Below, piece after piece: positions 1 to 10,566 of a DNA stretch of 64,000 nt. This DNA comes from Dimorphilus gyrociliatus (Eukaryota > Annelida > Polychaeta > Dinophilidae), in NCBI GenBank assembly GCA_904063045.1, contig CAJFCJ010000009.1, positions 290,942 to 354,941 of the forward strand, given 5' to 3'. The translations under genes and the position numbers were made by a program. The notes beneath the pieces are model-generated. The model was not told where the DNA came from. It did no database searches and worked only from the letters and a program-made list of their open reading frames with translations. Position 1 is the first letter of the stretch. Every line of letters starts with the position of its first letter.

Positions 1-675
1 TTTACGTAAACTAACCATCATTATACCAAACTTATTGTACTATAAAAAATGCTTCCGCAAATCTACTCACAAAATAGGCCAAATATAGTAAATCTCTCAC
101 TCAAAAATAGCTTTTTTTAGATGCGATCTCTTGAAAAACCAACTAAAATTTTTAATTTGTTGGACGCTTTCGTAAGTTCTTCAAATATCGTTCGCTGTCG
201 AATCGATTCCAGTATGGACACTGTAAGATTATGCGTTAGTTGCAATTTATTTGAAATGAACTTTTCTCTCTTCGAAGTTTTTTATTTTCACACAAAGAAA
301 TCATACTTTTGGAATAAGTAAAGGATAAAAAGATTTTTACATATACTATTATATTGTTTGTGGCTGTAAAATTATGATTTTATAATAAGAAAGTAGTTAA
401 AAGATGTAATCGCCATTTTGAAAGTATTACTTTCGTATTTTTTCTGCTCTCATAGCATTTGAGCTTCCGGGCACCACTGGGCTCTTCCGATATTCGTTCT
501 CATGTCAGAACTTTTATCTGCTTATATCTCTGTCAAAATTAAAGAAGGAAAAGCAATTTCAACATTGTTAAAATGAAGAAACAGAAAAGTTTGTGGTTTC
601 TGAATTTAGACTACTTTCGAAGATAGTTAGAACCACGTGGCTGAAACTCGCGAAAAAAATTTCTTGTTATAGAAA
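1..675. other. Upstream flank of the snoRNA host gene; no supported coding gene
   Basis: AT-rich sequence with short stop-limited frames only. A 66-codon ATG frame begins at 121 right after a pyrimidine-AG, but it resembles nothing known and contains several GT donor-like sites, so it could equally be an exon of the downstream non-coding host. I see no tRNA, repeat array or clear promoter element. The 5' end of the host transcript probably lies here. Confidence 0.4.
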
Positions 676-734
676 TATTCAACGACTGGGAAAAGTAAGA
701 AAAGCAAAATTTCTTTTTTAAAGTATTGTAATAT

Positions 735-798
735 TTTATGATGAATTTACCTTCACTCGCCGTGATGATTTTAATGAAATCAATGTAGGTACTGAACT
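735..798 (+). ncRNA. Box C/D snoRNA-like copy 1 (guide variant A)
   Basis: Box C ATGATGA at 738-744, an internal GTGATGA (C'-like) and box D CTGA at 792-795. The 11 bases before box D read CAATGTAGGTA. It lies in an intron of the host. The rRNA target was not assigned. Confidence 0.65.
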
Positions 799-949
799 TC
801 TTCAGTTTCTAAGATTGTTAGTTCAAAATAAAATGACAAGAGTTATCAAATGTACATTTCTTTACAGATTAAAGATGATGGGTTGAAGAGGCAATGGAAA
901 CTCAGTTTGGTTAGGTAGGTGTTCGCTTGCATTTAAATTTGTTAAAAAT

Positions 950-1013
950 ACCATGATGAATTTACCTTCACTCGCCGTGATGATTTTAATGAAATCACTG
1001 TTGGTACTGATTA
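950..1013 (+). ncRNA. Box C/D snoRNA-like copy 2 (guide variant B)
   Basis: Box C ATGATGA at 953-959, internal GTGATGA, box D CTGA at 1007-1010. The bases before box D read CACTGTTGGTA, differing from copies 1 and 3 in the guide segment only. Intronic. Confidence 0.65.
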
Positions 1014-1164
1014 ATCTCCAACTTAGTTTAATATGAATTGAAATAGTCATCCCTCTAAAATTTCTTAATTTTTACAGAACAAAGACGACTTCTTCAAAAA
1101 AAAGAATTATATCTTCTGAAACTCTCAAAGTAAGTGCTTGTTGCCTTAATCTTTCGTTTTCATT

Positions 1165-1228
1165 TTTATGATGAATTTACCTTCACTCGCCGTGATGATT
1201 TTAATGAAATCAATGTAGGTACTGAACT
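1165..1228 (+). ncRNA. Box C/D snoRNA-like copy 3 (guide variant A)
   Basis: Box C at 1168-1174 and box D at 1222-1225. It is identical to copy 1 from box C to box D, including CAATGTAGGTA before box D, and the similarity continues downstream (ACTTCTTCAGTTTCTAAGAT). Confidence 0.65.
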
Positions 1229-1368
1229 TCTTCAGTTTCTAAGATTTCTAGTTAAAGATAAAATTGCAAGAGTTATCAAATGTACATTTCTTTACAGATT
1301 AAAGATGTTGGCTTGAACACTCAGCTTCGTTAGGTAGGTGTTCGCTTGCATTTAAATTTGTAAAAATT

Positions 1369-1432
1369 ACTATGATGAATTTACCTTCACTCGCCGTGAT
1401 GATTTTAATGAAATCACTGTTGGTACTGATAA
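1369..1432 (+). ncRNA. Box C/D snoRNA-like copy 4 (guide variant B)
   Basis: Box C at 1372-1378 and box D at 1426-1429. It matches copy 2 from box C to box D and in its intronic context, including the upstream GTAGGTGTTCGCTTGCATTT donor region. Confidence 0.65.
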
Positions 1433-1582
1433 ATCTCCAACCTAATTTAATAAGCAATGAAGTAGACTTCCTTCTTAAATTCTTAAAATTTTTTACAGAA
1501 TAAGGACGACTATTTAAAAAAAAAAATTTCATCTACTCTTATCCTCGATGTAAGTGCTTGTGTCTTTCTTTTTATTTTTATT

Positions 1583-1646
1583 TTTATGATGAATTTACCT
1601 TCACTCGCCGTGATGATTCTCATGAAATCACTGTTGGTACTGATTT
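1583..1646 (+). ncRNA. Box C/D snoRNA-like copy 5 (variant B, slightly diverged)
   Basis: Box C at 1586-1592 and box D at 1640-1643. The middle reads GATTCTCATG instead of GATTTTAATG, while the guide segment before box D is of the CACTGTTGGTA type. Last intron of the host. Confidence 0.6.
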
Positions 1647-1865
1647 ACTTATTATTAGGCAGTAATTTATTTTAAAACGAACAAACAATAATATATCTTT
1701 AATACAGATCGGCATGGACGGCAGAATGATTCTGAATAACTCGAATTTGAATCATAAAGAATTAAATTCGATTGGATTTAAAAGCTACTGAAAAAAATAT
1801 AGAAAAAACGAAAACAAATTAAAGAGTTTATACAATCATTAAAATTAATAAAATTCTTCAACAAG

Positions 1866-2982
1866 TTAACTTAAGTTTTCTGTCATGAAAGTTTTCTCGT
1901 TAAAATTTACTATTTTTTCGTCGGTCTTTTCCTCTTTTTCTTCTTCGCCCTCGCTACTGTTATTACTTTCACTATCACTACCGCTAGTGTCTTCGTCACT
2001 GTCACAACTATCCGATGACTCTAACTCCTCAGCATCTGAATTATACTAGCAATTTAATTGAAATTAAAAAAGAAATAATTGATCTAATTACCCAGTTCAA
2101 TTTTTTCTAAAATCAATTTTTGAAATTCAAGAGCATCCTCATGATTTGGTTCGTAAATAAGAACTGAAAACGATAAAGTTTTGAAAGATTTGAAAAGTTT
2201 AGAATGATAACTTACTCATTTTGCACAGTTTCGTAGCATTATCATAATCCTTTGACATTAGACAGGTCAAGAACTAAAAAGAACGTTTCGATTTTAACTA
2301 TTGAAACTATTTAAAACTTTTACTTAAAGAAAATATACCTCCATTTTCAATTCTTCTGGAGCTCCTTGTTCCTCTTCTTCAGAGCTACTTTCTGTATCTT
2401 CGCTATCTTCATCCTCATTTCCCATTGAACCAATATCAGTTTTATTCTCCTTAGATTTATCAGATATTTGTGTAGATTCTTCAGCCCAAGCTTGCTTTGC
2501 ATTAACTTCAGGTTTGTCAGAATTTGATGTATTTGAAGATTTCCTCACCAATGTAGGAATGTCTATAGGATTCTGAATAGTGTTAAAAAATGTTTGCTCG
2601 GGTTTTCTCTTAACTGCTTGCATATCGATTTTTTTAACGGGTGTCAATGTTTTTTTGGTGCCTGAACTCAGCGGACGAGAGCCAATCGAGGCTGTTGACG
2701 ACTCTCTTGATAAAGCTGGTCGACCATCTAAGCACAACGAATTAAAAGATTATACTTAGTATAGTCATTCTTACCTTCTGAAGGAAGAAATTCAAGGCTA
2801 TTATCGGGAACCTTAAAAGATTTACAATAAATAAAGGCATAAAATGATTTTAAAGAGAAAATAAATACATCTTTGACGTTTCTAGAAAGACCAGAGGATA
2901 CTGATGAAGGCCTGCTAATGAATAAAAATGATTTATTAAGTTGATAATTATATATTTTCCAACTGTACCTGCTGCCAATCAT
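1866..2982 (-). CDS. ERICH2: Glutamate-rich protein 2-like (ERICH2)
   Basis: A spliced reading from ATG at 2982 starts MIGSRPSSVSSGLSRNVKD, passes through VPDNSLEFLPSE and the Ser/Glu-rich exon at 2324-2725, and ends at 1866. The diagnostic block is built by joining three exons: PEELKME, FLTCLMSKDYDNATKLCKM, ILIYEPNHEDALEFQKLILE. It matches the conserved C-terminal block of vertebrate ERICH2 (family pattern ELLMEFL...LAKKLCQMILIYEPENPEA). The tail is acidic (SDSCDSDEDTSGSDSESNN). Function is not established biochemically; vertebrate ERICH2 is mainly testis-expressed. Introns are 50-90 bp. The gene is divergent from the dehydrogenase at 3510. I am fairly sure of the family; the first exon (5 residues) is the weakest part. 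Confidence 0.72.
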
Positions 2983-3509
2983 TATTAAATTGATATATGA
3001 TTTGGGAATTTAAGAAACTTAACAAAACTCGGAATAGATTTAAAAAATTCTTCTGACGACTCGAAGTTTTAATCAAAAGATTAATGGGAAAAATAATTAA
3101 AACAAACTAGTTATAATTTATTATTTGTATTATTGGATCAAGTATTATATATAGCTAGTGGAGTCGATATTTAAATCTTTAGTATTATGTTTCCGAAGGA
3201 ACGGTGTAGTTTCTTTCTAAAGCATTAGGTGGCGTTTTTCACCAGTTTCCACAAAAACTTTAGAATCGACAAAATTTCTTAAACAAATTTATTAAACTTG
3301 ACATTAACGATATCTCTAAAGTTGTGCTAATGTTAGGAAAGCTACAACAATTGAAGTAGTTATTACTCTTGAATGTCGTATTTAACTTATATTCATCTTA
3401 ACATTTTCTGCTCTTATGATGAATCTGTTTAAACTTCACGCCAATTTATATTATCGCTCAAGCCAATTGTTTTTAACTATTGTTTAATGAATTGTTCACT
3501 ATCAGCAAA
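2983..3509. promoter_or_regulatory. Divergent intergenic region between ERICH2-like and dehydrogenase genes
   Basis: About 0.5 kb of AT-rich sequence separates the two start codons, so both promoters must lie here. No TATA box, X-box or other clear motif was recognised. Confidence 0.4.
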
Positions 3510-4818
3510 ATGTCGCAGGTTTATGTTGTTGCTGTTACTACTTTGAAAGACTTGCAAAGGGAGATAAATAAGCTCCTAGGAGATAAAATAATACTAAAAG
3601 CTTACGGAACGAATGGTTTGTTTAAATCATATTCTGCTTGATGAGGATCATTAGTTACAACCAATTTTGTTTACAGAAGAAATTGTATCAGGTGACCTTG
3701 AGAAAGCTGAAATAGTAATAACTGAACCGAGATATCTTCTTTCATCTAAATTATTTGACAAGTGCCCAAATCTCAAATGGTTTCATTCTCCATGGGCTGG
3801 AGTGGAATGTATCTTGAAATACGATTGGACGAAAAATCGAGTACTTGAAGACAATTTATTTTCTTATTACAATCTAATTTTTGTTGCTCTCCTAAGCCAA
3901 TAATAACAAGAACAGTGGGTTCTTATCCTCAACAAATGTCAGAGTGGGCTATAGGAAATATGATTGCCTCAAATAGAAACTTCTTCGCAATGAAAAAATA
4001 TCAACTTGATCATAAATGGTTGATACTAAGTAATCAAATGTAATTGAAATTCATATTGTATTTTCCAAAAATAGGGGGAAGCAGGACTTTCGTAACTTTT
4101 GTTCCCTCTATGGAAAATCTATTGCTATTTTAGGTTGTGGATCTATTGGCAAGGAATGTAAGTTGTTTCAAGTGTCTTTTAAATCATTTTATAAAATTAG
4201 CAAATTCTCTAGTGGCAAGAAAAGCTAAAGTTTTCGATATGACTGTTTGGGCTATAACTAAATCTTCACATGAGAAATGTAACTTCATTGATCATCATAG
4301 GTAACAATGTCTACAATTCAAATAATTATAAACATAAAGGCTTAATTTTACTAGGCATACCAACGACTTGGATGAAGTGTTGTCGAATTGCGATTTTATA
4401 TGCAACGTAATGCCTCAAACAGAAGAAACAAGAGGCTTACTCTCAGGAAAAAGACTAAGTGTCTGTAAGAAGCAGCCTTTATTTTTAAATATGGGTAGAG
4501 GTTCTATTATATCTGATGAGAGCTTATGCGAGGCTTTAGAGTAAGTTGTTTAAAGAATTATTGTCTTGTTTTAATGCTTTATCATTGTTATCGATTGATA
4601 GTGAAAAATGGATACAAGGTGCAGTACTGGACGTTTTTAATGAGGAGCCACTACCCCCTAGTAATAAACTCTACGACTATCCGAATGTCTTTGTGACTCA
4701 TCACACTGCTGGCGTGACATTTGCCAATGAGGTTGCGGATGATTTTGCCCACAAGTTTGAACAGTACACTTCAAAAAAGGCTATGGATGATGTTGTTCAA
4801 GTTGAGAGGGGTTACTAA
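3510..4818 (+). CDS. D-isomer-specific 2-hydroxyacid dehydrogenase (GhrA-like)
   Basis: About eight exons from ATG at 3510 (MSQVYVVAVTTLKDLQREIN) give a protein of roughly 320 residues. The NAD(P)-binding Rossmann signature is SIAILGCGSIGKE. The catalytic domain shows the family triad: Arg in LFLNMGRGSIISDE, Glu in VFNEEPLPPS and His in VTHHTAG. The layout and the PLPP...L...P.V..T.H segment fit the glyoxylate/hydroxypyruvate reductase A group, which reduces 2-keto acids to D-2-hydroxyacids with NADPH or NADH in the cytosol. The exact substrate cannot be told from sequence. No targeting peptide is evident. Introns are 45-90 bp; the intron after residue KNR uses GTACTTG as donor. It converges on MTCH2, whose stop lies 247 bp away. 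Confidence 0.85.
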
Positions 4819-5064
4819 AAATAATTATTTTATTCAATTAAAATATATTTAGATTGATTAATCAATTAGCATTTCGTAGAAAGTATTATATCGTATTCTT
4901 TTTACCCAAAGTATATTAGACAAACACTATTTCATTGTCCTCAAAAAAATTGTATTTTACTGCAAGGAAAGATTTGTTACTTATCAAATCATTCTGATAA
5001 TGTATCAAGTAACTACAACAAACTAAGATCGAATCGAGGTTGAATTACTTTGTAAAACGTACTT

Positions 5065-7042
5065 TCAGACAAGATTTGGAAATGTTCTCATTATCATTCC
5101 AGCTCCTCTCTTCAATCGATTCTAAAAGCCACGAAAGTATGATAACATTAGCATCGAGCTATTTTACAATCAACTTACAATTTCGGTCAAATGTTGCCAA
5201 CAGGATTTCCAAGAGTCGTAACTTTGTCCAAAGGGTGGTTTGGTAATAGCCAAGCTAAAGAAACAAAGTTTATAATATTTTACTTCGCTGCAAGAATTAC
5301 AATTGTTAAATTTACCCGGAATTGTTCACTGCCATTATGTTTGCTGTTAAAATAAAGGGATAAGTCCAATTCGTGACCAGAACCTATAATAAAAACAACT
5401 TTTGTTTAGAATATAGTTAATAAAAATACACGCGGTTAATTTTCTGCCTATTACTTGTACTACATTTACTAACTGTTACAAATTCTGAATATAAATGACT
5501 AGCAATTACATCCCAAGAGATGTATAAAAGTAACAATCGAGTAGCGCGATCATGTACATTTTGATTAATGTACTCTTTATAGGAAACCTGTTAATAGAGA
5601 AAAATATTAAAATTTTATACTTACACTGGCGATTGGTGATATCAAGATAGATAATTTTTCTGGGTCCTGAATTGTAAAGAATTGAATCGATTAAGAGAAG
5701 ATATTCACTATTGTCTTTTTTTTTAAATGTAATTTTTAAGAGAAACATTTCATGCGCCCATTGTTGGATATCGAGATAATAATATTTATTAATTTGTCAC
5801 GTACCTCTGTTTGAGAAATCAAATATTTAACAGCAAGATGAGAAATAATATTACAAGCCCATAATGTTGCAACTTCACCCGCAAGACGGGAAAGCAATCC
5901 CCTATAATAAGTATTCAGAAATAAAAAAGCTATACGGAATAGCAAGTAAAATATGCATACTCAAAGAAGCCAGCAACACCCTCATTTTTGTAAATTTCAT
6001 TAAATCCGTTCAAAATGGAACTATTTTGAAACAAAGGTAATTATTTTTCTTTTCATTTTTATGGAATTTTAGTTTAATAAATTCTATGTACTTGTATATA
6101 GTTTCCTGTCCAACAAACTGTGCCATGGATCTAATCATTATCACTAAAGTGTAAAGATTATCATATGAAAGGAGTTTTCAGCGTTTCAAAAAGTATTATT
6201 ATACCTTGCAGGGGGTAAGAGATTATAACACCTGTGCATCTTGCAACCATTTCTTTAGATGTCTACAACAGAGTTTAAGTTAGCTTTTATTAATTGATTT
6301 TTACTTAAATATAATTACATCTTTGATCAGAATGACAAACGAGTCATTTTGAGCCTTAGTTTCATGTTTTCCTAGAGTTAGGCGATCAGTATTCCTTTTG
6401 AAGCAGGGAGTCGAGCTGATACATTGTGTAATGATGTTTGAAAGAACAGTTGAGGAAGCTCTTGGTAAAAATCCCCTATATAAGCCAAGAAAACCCTCTT
6501 CATGTGCAAGATATTTCACTGAAAATGGAAAAATTATTTAGTTGCTAATTAGACTTGCAAATTGTGATAAGAGATTGAAAGAATGATAATCGAGATTAAG
6601 TGGTACTTATCAATATTTAGAATATAAGAAATTGAATGCTTATAAATAGTGTGAGAGAAGCTTCATAACATACAAATAAATATTTGATGCATGACTTGTA
6701 TGGAACGTCAAAAAAAGAAAGAACACTTACTGTATCGGAATATATTAGGGTAGGAATATACAGGTTTTCCTAATAGACTTCTAGATCTAACCGGAGGGAT
6801 AGGTTCATATCCAAGCTGAAAAGTTATGCATTCATTAAGAGTATAGAAGGGATCAATGAAAGGAATTTGTCCTGAATGCGCGACAGACTATATTTTAAGT
6901 TTACAGTAGAAAAACTAATAAAACAAGATTCTTTTTCTAAAGAGTGAAAAATCCGAACCTGTATTAGCACTTTAGCATACGCAAATGGATGAGTTAGAGC
7001 TGAAAAGCCTGTTGCAACGACAATTTGTTGGACGTCTACCAT
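5065..7042 (-). CDS. MTCH2: Mitochondrial carrier homolog 2-like (MTCH2)
   Basis: Spliced from ATG at 7042 (MVDVQQIVVATGFSALTHPF) through LGYEPIPPVRSRSLLGKPVY, GFLGLYRGFLPRASSTVLSN, TSKEMVARCTGVIISYPLQ, MIRSMAQFVGQETIY, LNGFNEIYKNEGVAGFF, GLLSRLAGEVATLWACNI, VTNWTYPFILTANIMAVNN and a final RGAGMIMRTFPNLV ending at 5065. Each block lines up in order with human MTCH2 (for example VLVSNLMAVNNCGLAGG and GRRGLFTGLTPRLCSG). MTCH2 is a divergent SLC25-fold protein of the outer mitochondrial membrane, working as a receptor and insertase for tail-anchored proteins and in BID-linked apoptosis. Canonical carrier PxD/E repeats are degenerate, as in the family. The exon between QTE and TNWTYPF (5600-5800) is poorly resolved. 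About ten small exons. Confidence 0.85.
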
Positions 7043-8076
7043 TGCCTACGGTTTAAGTTCAAGGTCACGATAAAAATGGTTAAAACAGATATTTTCGAAT
7101 GTTCTTTTACTTATATTTCTCTTTTTGGAATAATTAATTATCGACCAATGTTGATGACAGATTTTTTTGAATAGATTTTATTATGTAACTCAACTGTTAT
7201 TCAAACTAAACAAATCGTACGAAAATAATCATTCAAAAAAAAAGAGGGAAGTGCTAACTTATATCAACTATTTATTTATATTTTGTTGATTTACAAATTA
7301 TCAATTATTTTATTTAATTCACAAATTATCAATTTATTTTTTGTAGATGAATTATTCTCCTTCCAAGAACTCGTAAAACTCTTTATCTTGGATATTTTCT
7401 GGAAGGATTGAAAATACTCTTTTTACTTTCTTTATCATGTGATCATATTTGAATATTTTTGCACTGTAAATTTGTATTCTATCGTCATATATCGTGTAAA
7501 ATACTTCAATATTGATATTGAGTTTATATTACAAGATAATTATCAATATAGACACAGAATGCATGACTAGCAGCTCCATTTCCAAGTAAAAGACGAATTT
7601 ACAAGTCACAGAAATATAACATCAAAACTAACTGCTAAATTTTAATTTAATGTTCATTCTATATTTGTTAAAACTTTCACCAATTAAGCAAATTGAAAGT
7701 CATTCAACTTTATTTATCTACAAACTTCTTATATCCCACACTGTAGATAACATAAGTTTACATTGACATAAAGTATCATATCTACGTAGTTTAAATTTCG
7801 TAAACATTATACAAATTACCAATAAAATACGACATACACTTTTGCATATGTAAATTAGAGAGCAAGCAGAGAGATATAAATATTATGTAATATATATATA
7901 TATATGTATAGATAAGTGAAAAGGCTATCTATTATTCCCAAATAAGTTTTAATATGCAGTTAACACTAATGCTGAATGAATATAAATAAAAATTGAGTAA
8001 AGGCACGCGGGCATGCCCAATAATTTACTTTTATGCTTTTTAATATACAAACTTTGTTTGATTTTACGATGTAAGC
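7043..8076. other. Intergenic, AT-rich; (TA)n microsatellite near 7890
   Basis: No coding frame with support. It includes the 3' UTR of the SLC28 gene on the minus strand (stop at 8077) and a short TA repeat at about 7889-7906. A stretch repeats TATTTTGTTGATTTACAAATTATCAATTATTT-like sequence twice around 7270-7340, a local imperfect duplication. Confidence 0.4.
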
Positions 8077-10566
8077 TTAAGTAATCATAGATTGTGTAGA
8101 AGAAGTTATATTTTCAAACATTAATGAATTAGATGTGTAATTATTATTTGATATCCAATCTTCAATTAGTGACTTGACTACTAATGCATGCTTTTCGATA
8201 TAGTCCATAACGTCGAACGGTTCTCCTGGTGTTTGAAATTTTACGTTATCTTCTTTGTATAGAACACCAGCAATGCACGCAGTCATAAAGCCAGCAATAT
8301 TTCCATTTATCATCGCTCTTGGGGCTATTTCAACAATAATTGGTTTCATAGAAGGTGCTACAGCAGCCATAGCGCCTATATAAACGCCAATTGCGGCTAT
8401 GGAACCGAAGCCGCAACAAGCATACGTAGCTATGACACATGCCCGATGCTATAAAAAGAAATGAAAATATAAAAATAAATGAAATCAATTTGAAGAAACG
8501 TTAAAAGTAACTTGATTAAAGCTATCGTAAAGCTTACCGATATAGCTTTGTCTCCTATGAGTTTTACGAGTTCTTGGAAGGAGAGTAATTCATCTACAAA
8601 AACTTTCTTTCCAATAACTCCTGCAACCTTATGCGCATCCTCAATAGGTACTCCCATGATAATAGCCAAAGGATAGAAAAAGTAGGAGCAAAGAATCTGA
8701 AAGTTAAGCTCTTCATAGCCAACCTTCGCTCCGAACCAGGCCAATGTAGAATCAAGGAAAGTTAACAAACCTATTATGGCGATTAAATTTGCCGCAACAG
8801 ATGCAACAACTTTAATTGCAGATATGGCACCGTTTGAAGCAGCTTCCATAAAGTTCTTAGCCGGCATCTTTTCCAAGTAGACGTCTTCCTCAGTTTTCGT
8901 ATGAGATTCCTCAGTTTCCGGATAACTTAGCTTTGCGATAGCTAAAGCGGCCGGAGCCGACATAATAGCCGCGGACATTAAATGTACACCTTCGGCTCCT
9001 ACCTTTATCAAGAGAGCGATATAGGAGCCGGCAACTGTTGCAAAACCCCCCGTCATAACAGCATGCAGTTCAGATCGAGTTAACCTTGGTATAAAAGGCC
9101 TAAGTACGACGCAAGATTCGGCCATTCCAATGAATATATTCATAGCTGCATTCAACGATTCTATAGCTGTCGTTCCCATGGTAAACTGCATTAACCATGA
9201 TACTTTTCGGACGACCCATTGCATAATTCCCAAATAATAGAAAATATTCGTTATGGCACTGAAATAGATTACAATCGGGAAGACCTGCATAGCCATAGGA
9301 TGATCCTTGATGCCTTTTGCACCAAATACGAATTCGGATCCTTTATCTGCAAAGCTCAGAAACGTCTCTGTTTTATTACCAGCCAGCTGGAAGAATTTAT
9401 ATCCATCTTCCCAACGAAGAATGATAAAACCCAGAATAATTTGCAGTACTAATCCCCATACAACAGGTCTCCAGTTTACCTGTAAGTTTATGAAAAAATT
9501 CAAACTATAAGTAAAAATGTTTCATACTTTGTCAAGTGAGTTATATATTTACTTTAGCAGGATTAGTGGAGGTGAAATAGACTATTAAAACGAGAAAGAC
9601 CATGCCACTGGCCGATGTCAATCGTAATCGGTCTGCTCCCACGTCAATGACCAGAAACAATATGATTCCAATTACAAGGAGGGTGTAGACGGCTCTGTTA
9701 ATATAAACAAGGTTATCTTGTCGATTTCTTCGCCAATTAGAAAAGTTACTTACACTCGAAATGCTATTACCAATTTCTTGTGTTCGTTCAATACTTTAAT
9801 TGGATGGCAAAGAAATCCATGAATTTGATCACCCCATTTTCGCGAAATCCTTGTGAAAATTGCTCCTCCTACTATTAATGCAGTAATAATGGCAAGAGGT
9901 TGGGCCAATTGAAAATCATGCCATAGAGCAAAAAATAAATATACGACATATGCTATGATGACAATAGTGGATGCAATATATTTAATAATACGTTTATTCC
10001 TATGACAAAATGAATGAGCCGCATTTTGAACTGTTGCCACTCCTCTTTTGCAACAATTTGGCTCTTCTTGATATATATATTCGTATTCACCACTTTCTTG
10101 CAATTTTATTTCGTCATCGTCTACGTAGCTGTCTTTTTCTTTGGCTTCCTCATCAATTGGTGGAGGACAGCCCGTTCCTCCCTCCTCAGCCAATGCAACT
10201 TTAATACTATTTGTTTCATCGTCTAGAGATACCTACGAAGAATTGCAAAAATTTCCTAATTAAACTTGATGAAAGAGGAAGAAGGAACAATTAATTAATT
10301 CATTAATTGTTCAAGATGCACTTATAAATATTCTCTTTGCTTATCAGTTAAAAGTTAAGATTGTTTTCAATATCAAAATAAATATGACGAACCTGGGTAT
10401 GAACAATCTTTGAAGATGATCTTGATGGCACTGAGGGAGATTTCTTAATTTGCGAGGCTGATCTTGGTAAGTTTCCGGAAAGGTTGGATAAAGACCTTGT
10501 TATGCTAGCTTGAACACTTGGTACATTCTCCCAGGGATCCAAAGCTGCATTCGTATTAGCATCCAT
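8077..10566 (-). CDS. Concentrative nucleoside transporter, SLC28 family (CNT3-like)
   Basis: Five or six exons from ATG at 10566 (MDANTNAALDPWENVPSVQA) give about 700 residues, similar to vertebrate CNT3. The N-terminal ~150 residues are cytosolic, Ser- and acid-rich. Transmembrane helices start at IKYIASTIVIIAYVVYLFF. The core exon (8540-9480) holds VNWRPVVWGLVLQIILGFII, the conserved FGAKGIKDHPMAMQVFPIVI, TAIESLNAAMNIFIGMAES, TGGFATVAGSYIALLI and FLDSTLAWFGAKVGYEELNF, all characteristic of Na+ or H+ coupled nucleoside cotransporters of the plasma membrane. The last exon holds HRACVIATYACCGFGSIAAI and the final helix. Selectivity cannot be read with confidence. Exon 4 is unusually long for this locus (about 330 codons). 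The start is the first ATG in a frame joined to exon 2 by a GGTTCGTC-type donor. Confidence 0.92.

Larger units (their letters stand above)
738..1585 (+). repeat. Two tandem copies of a ~0.42 kb exon-intron unit
   Basis: Unit 1 (about 738-1167) and unit 2 (about 1168-1585) carry the same order: snoRNA A, an ATTAAAGATG exon, snoRNA B, an AAYAARGACGAC exon. A third partial unit follows as snoRNA copy 5. The snoRNAs are close to identical, whereas exon segments have drifted, for example with deletion of about 11 bases in the second ATTAAAGATG exon. Confidence 0.75.
676..1850 (+). ncRNA. Non-coding snoRNA host gene with snoRNA-like copies in five consecutive introns (GAS5/UHG-like layout)
   Basis: Short exons bounded by good splice signals can be read at about 676-694, 868-914, 1078-1129, 1298-1333, 1499-1549 and from 1708 onward. 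Acceptors are TTTACAG-like and donors are GTAGGTG or GTAAGTGCTTG. The exons carry stops in all frames and have no conserved reading frame, while each of the five introns holds one near-identical box C/D element. This inverted conservation (introns conserved, exons drifting) is the hallmark of animal snoRNA host genes such as GAS5 and the U22 host. The exons themselves come in two alternating types (ATTAAAGATG... and AAYAARGACGAC...), showing that exon-intron pairs were duplicated. The true 5' and 3' ends are not defined by sequence. Confidence 0.65.

Noticed and set aside
5460-5600. Open frame VSYKEYINQNVHDRATRLLLLYI-like on the minus strand inside MTCH2
   Set aside because: It does not match MTCH2 and falls between well-supported exons; likely intron read by chance, though it might be a lineage-specific exon.
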